DNA of 64,000 bases. It comes from Ruminococcus sp. NK3A76 (GTDB lineage: Bacteria > Bacillota > Clostridia > Oscillospirales > Ruminococcaceae). The stretch covers positions 2,852,001 through 2,916,000 of the forward strand of contig NZ_JMMA01000002.1 in the NCBI RefSeq assembly GCF_000686125.1, in the 5' to 3' direction. The notes under the pieces are model-generated. The model was given only the letters and a program-made list of their open reading frames with translations, was not told the origin of the DNA and did not search any database. Both the position numbers and the translations under genes were made by a program. Shown here piece after piece: positions 1 to 8,189 of this stretch (the first letter of the stretch is position 1; each line of letters opens with the position of its first letter).

Positions 1-6
1 TGTCTA

Positions 7-381
7 TTACATATTTTCCTTGAAAAAGCTCTCCAGTTTATCAAACGGTATCTTATCCACCTGATCGTAGAGGTCGATATGTTCTGCATCGGGGACGGAA
101 TACAGCTCCTTTGGTTCGTTTGCAAGGGCATAAGCCTTTTCGCTGAAAGGCTTGGAGTGAGCTTTGTCACCTGTAACAAACAGTATCGGTCTCGGAGATA
201 TCTCACTGATATACTGGAGTGCCGAAAACTGCATCATGGCAAGCATCGAGGTATCAGTAAAGCCGCCGCTTCCGCAAATTCCTATAACACCTATTCTTTC
301 ACGGTCAACATAGGGAACTTTCGCTCCGACTCCTGTTATTTCAGCATTCCGTAATCCTCGTCCGAAACAGGCTCGCACCAC
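7..381 (-). pseudogene. Broken alpha/beta-hydrolase remnant
   Basis: The last ~85 residues look like the C-terminal half of a peptidase S9/dienelactone-hydrolase-type alpha/beta hydrolase: ISPRPILFVTGDKAHS, an acid-loop region, and the AEHIDLYD histidine motif. The nucleophile-elbow segment (RIGVIGICGSGGF) is joined almost directly to this tail, so roughly 90 central residues expected between them are missing. The usual N-terminal strands are also absent. The first ~16 residues overlap the upstream cupin gene in another frame and are probably not native. An enzyme with an internal deletion of this size should not fold. It is the last, decayed member of the alcohol dehydrogenase operon. Family assignment is from memory of motif order. 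Confidence 0.65.
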
Positions 382-1091
382 TCGGTGCTACCGTCCTCGC
401 CCTCAATTTCAATTGCAAGGTGAGAAAACCACGAATCAGGTGCGGCACCGTGCCAGTGCTTGACATTTGCAGGGATATTCACCACATCGCCGGGACGGAG
501 CGCTCTTGCTTCTTTGCCCCACTCCTGATAGTAGCCCCGACCTCCTATGCATATAAGCATCTGACCGCCGCCGCTTTTAGCATGATGTATATGCCAGTTA
601 TTTCGGCAGGAAGGCTCAAAGGTCACGTTGTAAATCGCAAGCTGTTCGGTCGAAACAGGCGCAAGATAGCTCTGTCCGACAAAGAACTGCCCGAATGGGT
701 TTTTCTCGCCTATGGGGAAGAAGATGGTGTTTTGATACCTGTCTTTGTCGGTAAGCTCCTCGGCCTTTTCGTTCCATACCTCTTTTGCAAGGTTAAACAC
801 TGCCCAGGCGTGCGGCCAGCCTGCATAAAAGGCTGTGTGCGTGATGACTGCTGCGATCTCCTTCTGCGAAACGCCGTGATTTTTCGCATTCATCAGGTGG
901 AATTTCAGCGCGTCACTTGTCACGCCCTGCGACATCAGAGCGACCACCGTGATGATGCTCCGAGTTTTCAGGTCAATGTCGGTGTTGTTCCAGTTTTCCC
1001 CAAACAAAATATCATCGTTGTAACGGGCGAATTCGGGAGCAAACTCACCGAGGGCATCTCTGCCTGCGGTCTGTACTATCTTTTCTGCCAT
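336..1091 (-). CDS. Carboxymuconolactone decarboxylase-like/cupin fusion protein
   Basis: 251 residues with two domains. Residues ~1-115 are an AhpD/carboxymuconolactone-decarboxylase-like helical domain (DLKTRSIITVVALMSQG, then HLMNAKNHGVSQKEI and AFYAGWPHAW). Residues ~130-245 are a cupin barrel with a metal-binding pattern (WHIHHAKSGGGQ and a later VKHWHGA). Such fusions are common beside reductases in gut Clostridia, and their substrate is not established. The gene starts 15 bases after the stop of the alcohol dehydrogenase and has a ribosome site (AGGAGGAATATAC), so the two are co-transcribed. A role in redox or detoxification metabolism of small carbonyl compounds is inference. Confidence 0.85.
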   Translation of the reverse strand: MAEKIVQTAGRDALGEFAPEFARYNDDILFGENWNNTDIDLKTRSIITVVALMSQGVTSDALKFHLMNAKNHGVSQKEIAAVITHTAFYAGWPHAWAVFNLAKEVWNEKAEELTDKDRYQNTIFFPIGEKNPFGQFFVGQSYLAPVSTEQLAIYNVTFEPSCRNNWHIHHAKSGGGQMLICIGGRGYYQEWGKEARALRPGDVVNIPANVKHWHGAAPDSWFSHLAIEIEGEDGSTEWCEPVSDEDYGMLK

Positions 1092-1106
1092 TGTATATTC
1101 CTCCTG

Positions 1107-2273
1107 TCACATACTTGCTTTCAGTATCTTTATAACTTCGTTTCTGTCAAGCACCTTATACCCGCCGTTTAGGATTAGAGTTGCATCGGCAATCCCCTCT
1201 ATCATTTCATCGGTCGCTCCAAGCTCGGAAATTTTCATCACAAGACCAAGCTCGTTCATCCAGCTTTCCATAGCCGATAATCCTTCATTTGCAAGCTGTT
1301 CATCGGTCTTACCGTCGGGAGAGATGCCCCATACGTTCACTGCAAAGCGTGCAAACTTCTTCAAGCCGTAAGGCATGATATATCTGTAATACGGCAGGGA
1401 GACAGCAGCCAATGTCATACCGTGGGTAGCATCGGTGTAAGCGCCCACAGCCTGACCCAGCATATGCACCATCCAGTCTGTGGATTTTCCCCTTGAAACA
1501 AGGGTGTTCAGTGCCCATGTTGCCGTCCACATGATGTTTGAACGTGCCTCATAGTCCTGCGGATCAGTGACAGCCTTTCTGCTGGAAACGATAAGCGAGC
1601 GCATAAGTCCTTCGCTGATATAGTCGGAAGTGTTGTCGTCCTCGCCCGAGAAATACTGCTCGCAGATGTGGTTCATGATATCGTAGATGCCTGCACACAT
1701 CTGATACTTCGGCAAAGTCATGGTGTATCTGGGATTGAGTATGGAGAACTTAGGCATTACCTCATCGCCGAAAACGTGCCCGATCTTCAAATGCTGTTCG
1801 TGATTGGTGATGACAGCTCCGCCGTTCATCTCCGAGCCTGTTCCTGCCATTGTGAGGATACAGCCCACAGGGATTATCTCGCAGTCAGGCTCCTCAAAGC
1901 GTGCGTAATATTTTTTCCACGGGTCATCATCGCAGTGAACGGAAACTGACAAAGCCTTTGAATAATCGCAGACTGAGCCGCCGCCCACAGCAAGGATAAA
2001 GTCAGTGTTATGCGCCTTGGCAATTTTTACTCCCTCTCTGAGCTTTTCTGCTGTGGGGTTTGGCATAACGCCCGATACCTCAGCCACGTTTTTTTCGCAC
2101 TCCGCAAGTACAGCGATTATCTCATCATAAATACCGGTTTTCTTGACAGAACCGCCGCCGTAGACAAGCAGAACGTTTTTGCCGTAATTTGCAAGCTCAT
2201 CATTCAGATAAGAGAGCGAGCCCTCGCCGAAATAGAGCTTTGTGGGGTTGTGATATGAAAAGTTACCTAACAT
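1107..2273 (-). CDS. Iron-containing alcohol dehydrogenase (BDH/YqhD type)
   Basis: 388 residues, the usual length for group III iron-dependent alcohol dehydrogenases. These use NAD(P)H to interconvert aldehydes or ketones and alcohols in fermentation. The N-terminal Rossmann part has FGEGSL and the nucleotide signature GGGSVCDYSKA. The substrate/metal half has TMAGTGSEMNGGAVI, the helix DIMNHICEQYF, and ATHGMTLA, which supply the His/Asp iron ligands. ATG follows a strong CAGGAGGT site. First gene of an operon with the cupin fusion and the hydrolase remnant. Closest in character to butanol dehydrogenases, but substrate cannot be read from sequence. Confidence 0.93.
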   Translation of the reverse strand: MLGNFSYHNPTKLYFGEGSLSYLNDELANYGKNVLLVYGGGSVKKTGIYDEIIAVLAECEKNVAEVSGVMPNPTAEKLREGVKIAKAHNTDFILAVGGGSVCDYSKALSVSVHCDDDPWKKYYARFEEPDCEIIPVGCILTMAGTGSEMNGGAVITNHEQHLKIGHVFGDEVMPKFSILNPRYTMTLPKYQMCAGIYDIMNHICEQYFSGEDDNTSDYISEGLMRSLIVSSRKAVTDPQDYEARSNIMWTATWALNTLVSRGKSTDWMVHMLGQAVGAYTDATHGMTLAAVSLPYYRYIMPYGLKKFARFAVNVWGISPDGKTDEQLANEGLSAMESWMNELGLVMKISELGATDEMIEGIADATLILNGGYKVLDRNEVIKILKASM

Positions 2274-2302
2274 GGGTGTACCTCCTGATCTTTATTTTCT
2301 TT

Positions 2303-2331
2303 ATTATAACACACAAACGAGGCTATGACAA
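2303..2331 (-). promoter_or_regulatory. Promoter of the alcohol dehydrogenase operon
   Basis: On the minus strand TTGTCA (2326-2331), 17 bases, TATAAT (2303-2308), about 30 bases before the ATG at 2273. Matches the housekeeping sigma consensus. Confidence 0.75.
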
Positions 2332-2439
2332 ATACTTATTGAGAATAAAGGATTATTACAAATACGCATATAAAAACAGAGCTATGCTTTCCGTATGCGG
2401 TCACGGAGGACATAGCCCTTTCCTTATGCTGTGATTATA

Positions 2440-2604
2440 TCAGTCCTTGATCTCCTGCATCATAGTTGCACCGTCCTTGAAGCCTACCTTGTAGGCAGCC
2501 CTCATCTCAGCAGCGGCGGTATCGATCACGCAGTCGAGGAGCTTGTGGAAGGATGTGAGATGTACTTTGGTCAGCGACTCCTCGAACGAGATAGCAGTCT
2601 TCTC
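2440..2604 (-). pseudogene. Remnant of a small unknown protein
   Basis: This minus-strand frame has no start codon. It encodes ~54 residues ending in KVGFKDGATMMQEIKD and a stop, with a regular helical look (FHKLLDCVIDTAAAEMRAAY). It opens just after an in-frame stop at 2605-2607. Upstream in another frame is a short ATG peptide (MRSIQQ...) preceded by a possible -10 (TATAAT near 2709-2714). The pattern suggests a gene broken by frameshift or deletion. I recall similar GFKDG-type C-termini in small clostridial proteins but cannot name the family. Confidence 0.45.
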
Positions 2605-2945
2605 TCACTCATCAGAGAAATGGCAGGTTTTGATAGCACCAAGCCTGCTGTATAGATCTCATTCGGTTACTCTTTGCACCTGCTTTCCTATTCATATTGC
2701 CATTATTATAGCATCGAAAGATGAGAGAGAAACACAAAAAAGTCGCACAGCTTCCATTCTCGATACACGAGAAATGATCCGAGCTGAAAAGCTCGGAAAT
2801 GCAAATCGCCCCAGAGGGGCGAAAGAAGAGTAGCAACGCTGAGCTGATATGTGCGCTTTGCACCGGACTGGTTTTTGAAATTGCTTCGCACTTCACAAAA
2901 ATGGTTACGATCACTTCGCAGAGCCGGACTCCGGCATGATTTTGG
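2605..2945. other. Non-coding decayed stretch
   Basis: No convincing gene. Two small hairpins are visible (CCGAGCTGAAAAGCTCGG near 2779 and CGCCCCAGAGGGGCG near 2809) and AT-rich spacer. The long minus-strand frame through here runs into the neighbouring miniature element and looks random. Confidence 0.4.
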
Positions 2946-3117
2946 GGCAACACCGCTGGGCCATTGTACGTCAGACACGCAGTCAAATTTTTCGTCAGAT
3001 TGGCTAAATTTACCGCAGGAATACTAACGTATTTCAAGGTAAATTTGGGTAATATGACGGAAAATTTGCAAGTGGATGGCGTGCAAAGGTATCCGCCGGT
3101 GGTTGTGCGGTATTGCC
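2946..3117. mobile_element. 172-bp miniature inverted-repeat element, copy A
   Basis: Bounded by GGCAACACCGC and GCGGTATTGCC as terminal inverted repeats. Internal features shared with the other full copies are TTTCGTCAGA, TATTTCAAGG, TATGACGGAAAA and a subterminal CCGCCGGTGGTTGTG. Length between the repeats is 172 bp, the same as copies B, C and D. It sits at the point where the reading frame of the DUF2798-like remnant ends. No coding capacity. Confidence 0.85.
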
Positions 3118-3120
3118 TTA

Positions 3121-3383
3121 AATGGATAATAGAGGAAAGCTGTGAGAAAGCTCATAGCAGGACACATGATCGTGACGGTCGCACAAATAATGGCAGTCTC
3201 AAAAATGAACGGGTGTGTTGTTTTCATATCGAATATCCTGCTTGCGATCTTGAATGAAAAAGGACTTCCTACTGTCACTTCCAGCGTATAGGCAAGGACG
3301 AACTCCACAAGCACGACTGCCCATATCGGCAGATCGTGACCGAGCATATACACGCCGCCCATTGCGTCGATCGCTTTTAGCAC
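3121..3383 (-). pseudogene. DUF2798-like membrane protein fragment cut by a miniature element
   Basis: About 90 residues resemble the central part of DUF2798 membrane proteins: HDLPIWAVVLVEF, FKIASRIFD, then IICATVTIMCPAMSFLTAFLYYPF. The first transmembrane helix expected in the family is missing, with a stop just upstream in frame, and the last helix is replaced by sequence of the 172-bp element. Both ends are therefore damaged. It lies directly behind the PnuC-like gene. The DUF2798 call rests on recalled motif spacing. Confidence 0.55.
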
Positions 3384-3425
3384 TCCCGTCTGTTAAGGAC
3401 GATCTATCCGTGTTTGATTCGATCA

Positions 3426-4115
3426 TTACTGTACAGACTGTCTTTTCTTCATTCTCTGCCAGCTTATAAAGCCGTATATGTCATTGACAAGGAACACGAC
3501 AAAGCATATTAGAACCGAAATATAATGTATATCTTCTATACTTGCCAAATTCCAAAGTACAATCAGCACTATATCATTTGCTGCGTAAGCGACCGCAAAA
3601 AACGGTATCCTGCGAAAAGTAAGATAAACTGCTATAAAACTTGTTGTTACGGATATTGTACTCGGAATGAGATTGGCTGTATGAAAATGTCTCAAGATAA
3701 AGTAAAACAGCACAGTAACCGAAGCAGTAAGGAACAGCATAAAAACAGTTTCAGTCTTGCTGATACTCCCGACCTTAACTTCAGATTTCTTCCCATTAAA
3801 AGGATTATTGAGCCATGATACCAAAGCAATGACTGCCATAGGCATTGTCATACCGACATAGGTTATCATTTCGCCGTAATATGAGAATGAGTACGAAATG
3901 ATACCGTAAAGCACGCTGAATGTGACCATTAGAACCTGACCTATAGGATTTCCCTTAGCGTTGAAGATCAATGAAGTCGCACCAATCAATGAAGCAACCA
4001 GCGATAAGCAGTTCGTCCTGTCGAAAGCGAAAAAAGCTGTTATAACAAGCAATACTGACGAAAGCCATAATGCTATTTCAAATCTCGAAAAATAGGCAGT
4101 TATTCTGTTGAGCAT
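3426..4115 (-). CDS. PnuC-family nicotinamide riboside/vitamin transporter
   Basis: 229 residues from the ATG at 4115, which follows GGGAGGAAACGAT; a longer in-frame start at 4151 would lie inside the leader hairpin. Seven or so hydrophobic helices. PnuC hallmarks are visible: LIFNAKGNPIGQVLM early, a helix with MPMAVIALVSWLNNPF, and a late AANDIVLIVLWNLAS segment. PnuC proteins move vitamin precursors (nicotinamide riboside, thiamine, riboflavin relatives) by facilitated diffusion, with the substrate trapped by a cytoplasmic kinase. No nadR-like partner is adjacent, so the substrate is unknown. Expression is probably governed by the leader at 4136-4298. Confidence 0.85.
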   Translation of the reverse strand: MLNRITAYFSRFEIALWLSSVLLVITAFFAFDRTNCLSLVASLIGATSLIFNAKGNPIGQVLMVTFSVLYGIISYSFSYYGEMITYVGMTMPMAVIALVSWLNNPFNGKKSEVKVGSISKTETVFMLFLTASVTVLFYFILRHFHTANLIPSTISVTTSFIAVYLTFRRIPFFAVAYAANDIVLIVLWNLASIEDIHYISVLICFVVFLVNDIYGFISWQRMKKRQSVQ

Positions 4116-4135
4116 ATCGTTTCCTCCCAAAAAAA

Positions 4136-4182
4136 GCATCCGAACACACATCTTCTAAGACCTAACGATGTGTATCGAATGC
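4136..4182 (-). terminator. Attenuator hairpin in the pnuC leader
   Basis: On the minus strand a ~16-bp stem (GCATTCGATACACATC pairing with GATGTGTGTTCGGATGC), a 14-base loop, then seven T (4129-4135) immediately before the ribosome site. This is the form of an intrinsic terminator. The 5' arm can alternatively pair in a smaller stem with a GTAA loop (ATGC-GTAA-GCAT), giving a possible anti-terminator choice. Confidence 0.75.
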
Positions 4183-4239
4183 TTACGCATACTACCCGGT
4201 GGCAGTTTATAGTTATTTTTTTCGCAGTTTTTTGACCGC

Positions 4240-4257
4240 CTATTCTTTGTTATCCAT
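4240..4257 (-). CDS. Leader peptide MDNKE upstream of pnuC
   Basis: ATG GAT AAC AAA GAA TAG, eight bases behind a consensus AAGGAG (4266-4271). It begins about 35 bases after the likely transcription start and lies ahead of the attenuator hairpin. Short translated leaders of this kind typically sense ribosome stalling. The peptide itself is too short for homology and function is inferred from layout. Confidence 0.55.
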   Translation of the reverse strand: MDNKE

Positions 4258-4292
4258 GTTATTTGCTCCTTAGTCCGAAATCGGATACTGAT

Positions 4293-4321
4293 ATTATAGC
4301 ACAGGGCAGTCGCTATGTCAA
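4293..4321 (-). promoter_or_regulatory. Promoter of the pnuC leader
   Basis: Perfect housekeeping promoter on the minus strand: TTGACA (4316-4321), 17 bases, TATAAT (4293-4298). Confidence 0.85.
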
Positions 4322-4350
4322 GTCATAAGTCCTGCGCCTCCGGAAGTATT

Positions 4351-4397
4351 GCAAGAAAAAAAGACAGATACCTCTTGGGAAGTATCTGTCTTTCCTT
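4351..4397 (-). terminator. Terminator of the hydrogenase operon
   Basis: Hairpin with arms GACAGATAC and GTATCTGTC extended by a few pairs, followed on the minus strand by a run of seven T. It lies ~100 bases past the hydA stop. The 4400-4495 stretch holds nothing else evident. Confidence 0.8.
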
Positions 4398-4495
4398 GTT
4401 ATAGCCTGCTGTATAGGTCTTTACATAATAGTTGCCCTAAAACTTCTATATTAGTACCGACCTTAAGCTGTCGGGCTTGTGTTATTCAAGGTGTA

Positions 4496-6235
4496 TTATT
4501 TGCCTCTCTTAACGTATGTTGTGTGAAGGAGCTCGTGTGCCTTGTGTGAACCGGGCTTCTCGAAGTACTCATCATAGAGGAGCTTCATAACAGGGCTCTC
4601 GTGAGACTTTCTGAGTGTGTTTGCGCTGTCAGCGTCATAGAGTGCCTTAGCTCTCTCTGTCTTAAGGTCAACGTAATTTCTTACGCTGTCGCTTACTACA
4701 GGCTGACCGCCGCCGTTGATGCAGCCGCCGGGGCAAGCCATGATCTCAACAAAGTTGTAATCCTTCTCGCCGCTGATGATGCCGTCAACGATAGTTCTTG
4801 CATTAGCAAGACCGGAAGCAACTGCTACCTTGACATCCATGCCGCCTACCTTGTAGGTAGCTTCCTTGATGCCCTCAGTACCACGGACTTCCTTGAACTC
4901 TATAGCCTTGCACTCGCCATCGAGCTTGACAGCAGCTGTTCTGAGAGCTGCTTCCATAACACCGCCGGTAGCGCCGAAGATAGTGCCTGCACCGGAAGCG
5001 ATCTCGAACGGATCGTCAAACTTCTCGTCCTCGAGGTCTGTGAATACGATGCCTGCTCTCTTTATCATTCTGCCGAGCTCTCTTGTTGTGAGTGCTACGT
5101 CAACGTCCTCTAAGCCGTCTCTGAACTGCTCTTCTCTTGTTACCTCGAACTTCTTGGCTGTGCAGGGGATAACGGAAACAACGAACAGATCCTTAGGATC
5201 GATGTTGTTCTTCTGAGCATAGTAGCTCTTTATAACTGCGCCGAACATCTGCTGAGGTGACTTGCAGCTGGAGAGGTGGGGCAGGAACTCAGGATAGTAA
5301 TGCTCACAGAACTTTACCCAGCCGGGGCAGCAGGAGGTGAACATAGGAAGTGTGCCGCCGTTCTGTATTCTCTCGATGAGCTCGTTAGCTTCCTCAACGA
5401 TAGTAAGGTCAGCAGTAACGTCCATGTTGAATACCTCGTCAGCGCCGAGTCTTCTGATAGCGTTTACCATCTTGCCCTCAACGTTTGTACCAACGGGCAT
5501 ACCGAATGCTTCACCGAGCTGTGCTCTTACGGAAGGAGCTGTGAAGAATACTACCTTCTTCTTCTCGTCAGCGATAGCGTCCCATACAGCCTGCTCGCTG
5601 CTCTTTATTGTGAGTGCGCCTACGGGGCATACTACTGCGCACTGGCCGCAGCCTACGCAGGGGTTCTCTGCAAGAGGAGTATCGAATGCGCAGCCAACGT
5701 GTGCATTGAAGCCTCTCTGTATAGAACCGATAACAGCGATACCCTGTACCTTCTTGCAGACAGCTGTACATCTGCCGCAGTTGATGCACTTGTTGTTATC
5801 TCTTACGAGGTATGCAGAAGAATCGTCTATCTCCTTTGTCATTTCCTCGTGCTGGAACTTGTCCTCATCTACGCCGTAAGCTGTGCAGAGCTTCTGGAGC
5901 TCGCAGTTCTCAGCTCTTTCGCAGGAAAGGCACTTCTTGTTGTGGTTGGAAAGAAGAAGCTCTAAAGTTGTCTTTCTTGACTTTCTAACCTTAGGTGTGT
6001 TTGTCTGAACCTCCATACCCTCAGAAACGGGGTGTGTGCAGGCAGCCACAAGGCCTCTTGCGCCTGTAGCCTCAACAACGCAGATACGGCAAGCGCCGAT
6101 ACAGTTTATATCCTTGAGGTAGCAGAGTGTAGGTATCTCTACCTTAGCCACCTTAGCAGCGTCAAGTATAGTAGAGCCTGCGGGAACCTCAACGGGGATA
6201 CCGTTTATTTTACAATGAATCATCTGATTTTCCAT
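4496..6235 (-). CDS. hydA: [FeFe] hydrogenase catalytic subunit HydA
   Basis: 579 residues. Order of domains: [2Fe-2S] ferredoxin (C38, C49, C52, C66), a His-Cys3 [4Fe-4S] site (H98, C102, C105, C111), a two-cluster ferredoxin (C150/153/156/160 and C193/196/199/203), then the H-cluster domain with SCCPGW (C302, C303), IPCTAKKFE (C358) and ACPGGCINGGGQP (C501, C505), and the small-subunit tail. With HydB and HydC this is the electron-bifurcating type that couples NADH and reduced ferredoxin to H2, important for redox balance in cellulolytic Ruminococcus. Unusual: the L2 motif normally reads MPCxxK, here the Met is Ile. Third gene of hydCBA. Confidence 0.97.
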   Translation of the reverse strand: MENQMIHCKINGIPVEVPAGSTILDAAKVAKVEIPTLCYLKDINCIGACRICVVEATGARGLVAACTHPVSEGMEVQTNTPKVRKSRKTTLELLLSNHNKKCLSCERAENCELQKLCTAYGVDEDKFQHEEMTKEIDDSSAYLVRDNNKCINCGRCTAVCKKVQGIAVIGSIQRGFNAHVGCAFDTPLAENPCVGCGQCAVVCPVGALTIKSSEQAVWDAIADEKKKVVFFTAPSVRAQLGEAFGMPVGTNVEGKMVNAIRRLGADEVFNMDVTADLTIVEEANELIERIQNGGTLPMFTSCCPGWVKFCEHYYPEFLPHLSSCKSPQQMFGAVIKSYYAQKNNIDPKDLFVVSVIPCTAKKFEVTREEQFRDGLEDVDVALTTRELGRMIKRAGIVFTDLEDEKFDDPFEIASGAGTIFGATGGVMEAALRTAAVKLDGECKAIEFKEVRGTEGIKEATYKVGGMDVKVAVASGLANARTIVDGIISGEKDYNFVEIMACPGGCINGGGQPVVSDSVRNYVDLKTERAKALYDADSANTLRKSHESPVMKLLYDEYFEKPGSHKAHELLHTTYVKRGK

Positions 6236-6257
6236 TAGTTAATAACCCTCCTATACC

Positions 6258-8171
6258 TTACTTCTTGACAACAGCCTTGAGCTTGCAGTTAGCAACGCAG
6301 ACGCCGCACTTGATGCACTTGCTCTGGTCGATCTCGTAAGCTGCGAGCTTCTTGCCGGGTGCTACATAATCTGTCTGAGTGATAGCGCCTGCGGGGCAGT
6401 TCTTAGCGCACATACCGCAGCCTACGCACTTATCCTTCTCGATCTGATAGCTGAGAAGATCCTTACATACACCGGAAGGACAGCACTTGCCCTCGATATG
6501 AGCAAGGTATTCATCCTTGAAGTAATGGAGAGTAGAAAGAACAGGGTTAGGAGCAGACTGACCGAGAGCGCAGAGAGAGGAGCTCTTCATGTGGTTTGCA
6601 AGCTCGTCTATTGTGTCGAGGTCTTCCATTGTAGCCTGACCCTTTGTTATCTTTTCAAGAAGCTGGTGGAGCTTTCTTGTACCTATACGGCAGGGAGTAC
6701 ACTTACCGCAGGACTCATCAACTGTGAATTCGAGGTAGAACTTGGAAACGTCAACCATGCAGTTGTCCTCGTCCATTACGATAAGACCGCCCGAGCCCAT
6801 CATAGAGCCGAGCTTGGAGAGTGACTCATAGTCGATAGGTGTATCTATATGCTCAGCAGGGATACAGCCGCCGGAAGGGCCGCCTGTCTGAGCTGCCTTG
6901 AACTTCTTGCCGTTCGGGATACCGCCGCCGATCTCCTCGATGATCTCACGGAGAGTTGTACCCATAGGTATCTCAACGAGACCTACGTTTGTGATCTTAC
7001 CGCCGAGAGCGAATACCTTAGTACCCTTGGATGTCTCTGTACCCATGGAGTTATACCATGAAGCGCCGTGTCTGATGATCTGTGCGATATTTGCATATGT
7101 CTCAACGTTGTTGAGAAGTGTAGGCTTGCCGAAAAGACCCTTGACAGCCGGGAAAGGCGGACGGGGTCTGGGCTCACCTCTGTTACCCTCGATAGATGTA
7201 AGGAGAGCTGTTTCCTCACCGCAGACGAAAGCACCTGCGCCGAGTCTTATCTCGATATCGAAGTTAAAGCCCTTGCCGAAGATATTCTCGCCGAGCAGGC
7301 CGTATTCTCTTGCCTGGTCTATTGCTACCTGAAGTCTGTGTACAGCAACAGGATACTCAGCACGAACGTAAACGAAGCCCTTCTGAGCGCCTACTGTGTA
7401 AGCAGCGATAGCCATAGCCTCGATAACAGCGTGGGGGTCACCCTCAAGGATAGATCTGTCCATGAATGCGCCGGGGTCGCCCTCGTCAGCGTTACAAGCA
7501 ACATACTTCACATCGCCGGGAGCGTCCTTTGTGAACATCCACTTTCTGCCCGTGGGGAAGCCTGCGCCGCCTCTGCCACGGAGGCCGGAGTCGAGCACTT
7601 CCTGAGCCACCTGGTCAGGTGTCATGGAATCGAGTACCTTATAAAGAGCCTGGTAGCCCTCTGTAGCGATATACTCCTCGATATTCTCAGGGTCGATAAC
7701 GCCGCAGTTACGGAGAGCTATTCTCTTCTGCTTCTTATAGAAGTTTGTCTCATAGAGAGAGATGATAGAGCCGTCTTCCTTAACGGTCTCCTTATAGAGA
7801 AGATCCTTGCATACCTCACCCTTTACAAGGTGCTCGTCAACGATCCTCTTAATGCCCTCGGGAGTAGCCTGTGAATAGAAGCTGCCCTCAGGGTAAACGA
7901 TAACGATCGGGCCAAGTGAGCAAAGGCCGAAGCAGCCTGTTCTTACAACGAGTATCTCGTCCTGAATGCCCTGAGCCTTGAGCTCATCGTTAAGAGCGTC
8001 AAGTATCTTCATGCTGCCCGAAGAAGTACAGCCTGTACCGCCGCAGACAAGGATCTGCTTACGGTACTGAGTCTCTTTAGCGAGCTTTTCGCCTTCCTCA
8101 GCTATTATAGTTCTTACCTTAACGATATCCGCACGGGAATCTCTTATTTTATTAAGCTGTTCAATTGTCAT
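6258..8171 (-). CDS. hydB: NADH-binding hydrogenase subunit HydB (NuoF-like)
   Basis: 637 residues. The N-terminal ~120 residues are a thioredoxin-like [2Fe-2S] domain (CGGTGCTSS and GCFGLCSLGP). The centre is the NuoF flavoprotein: SGLRGRGGAGFPTGRKW and CNADEGDPGAFMDR (FMN/NADH binding), GAYVCGEE-like GAGAFVCGEETAL, and ESCGKCTPCRIG for a [4Fe-4S] cluster. The C-terminus adds two ferredoxin motifs (CVGCGMCAKNC and CIKCGVCVANC). It is the site of NADH oxidation and electron bifurcation in trimeric hydrogenases. The start follows GGGAGGG with long spacing, 18 bases after hydC. Confidence 0.97.
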   Translation of the reverse strand: MTIEQLNKIRDSRADIVKVRTIIAEEGEKLAKETQYRKQILVCGGTGCTSSGSMKILDALNDELKAQGIQDEILVVRTGCFGLCSLGPIVIVYPEGSFYSQATPEGIKRIVDEHLVKGEVCKDLLYKETVKEDGSIISLYETNFYKKQKRIALRNCGVIDPENIEEYIATEGYQALYKVLDSMTPDQVAQEVLDSGLRGRGGAGFPTGRKWMFTKDAPGDVKYVACNADEGDPGAFMDRSILEGDPHAVIEAMAIAAYTVGAQKGFVYVRAEYPVAVHRLQVAIDQAREYGLLGENIFGKGFNFDIEIRLGAGAFVCGEETALLTSIEGNRGEPRPRPPFPAVKGLFGKPTLLNNVETYANIAQIIRHGASWYNSMGTETSKGTKVFALGGKITNVGLVEIPMGTTLREIIEEIGGGIPNGKKFKAAQTGGPSGGCIPAEHIDTPIDYESLSKLGSMMGSGGLIVMDEDNCMVDVSKFYLEFTVDESCGKCTPCRIGTRKLHQLLEKITKGQATMEDLDTIDELANHMKSSSLCALGQSAPNPVLSTLHYFKDEYLAHIEGKCCPSGVCKDLLSYQIEKDKCVGCGMCAKNCPAGAITQTDYVAPGKKLAAYEIDQSKCIKCGVCVANCKLKAVVKK

Positions 8172-8189
8172 AGCGCTGTATTCCCTCCC

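Noticed and set aside
2612-3037. 141-residue minus-strand ORF across the miniature element
   Set aside because: Its frame is composed of element sequence and hairpin spacer; no protein character.
4601-5965. Long plus-strand frames opposite hydA and hydB
   Set aside because: They mirror strongly biased codons of the hydrogenase genes and have no motif, ribosome site or own codon pattern.
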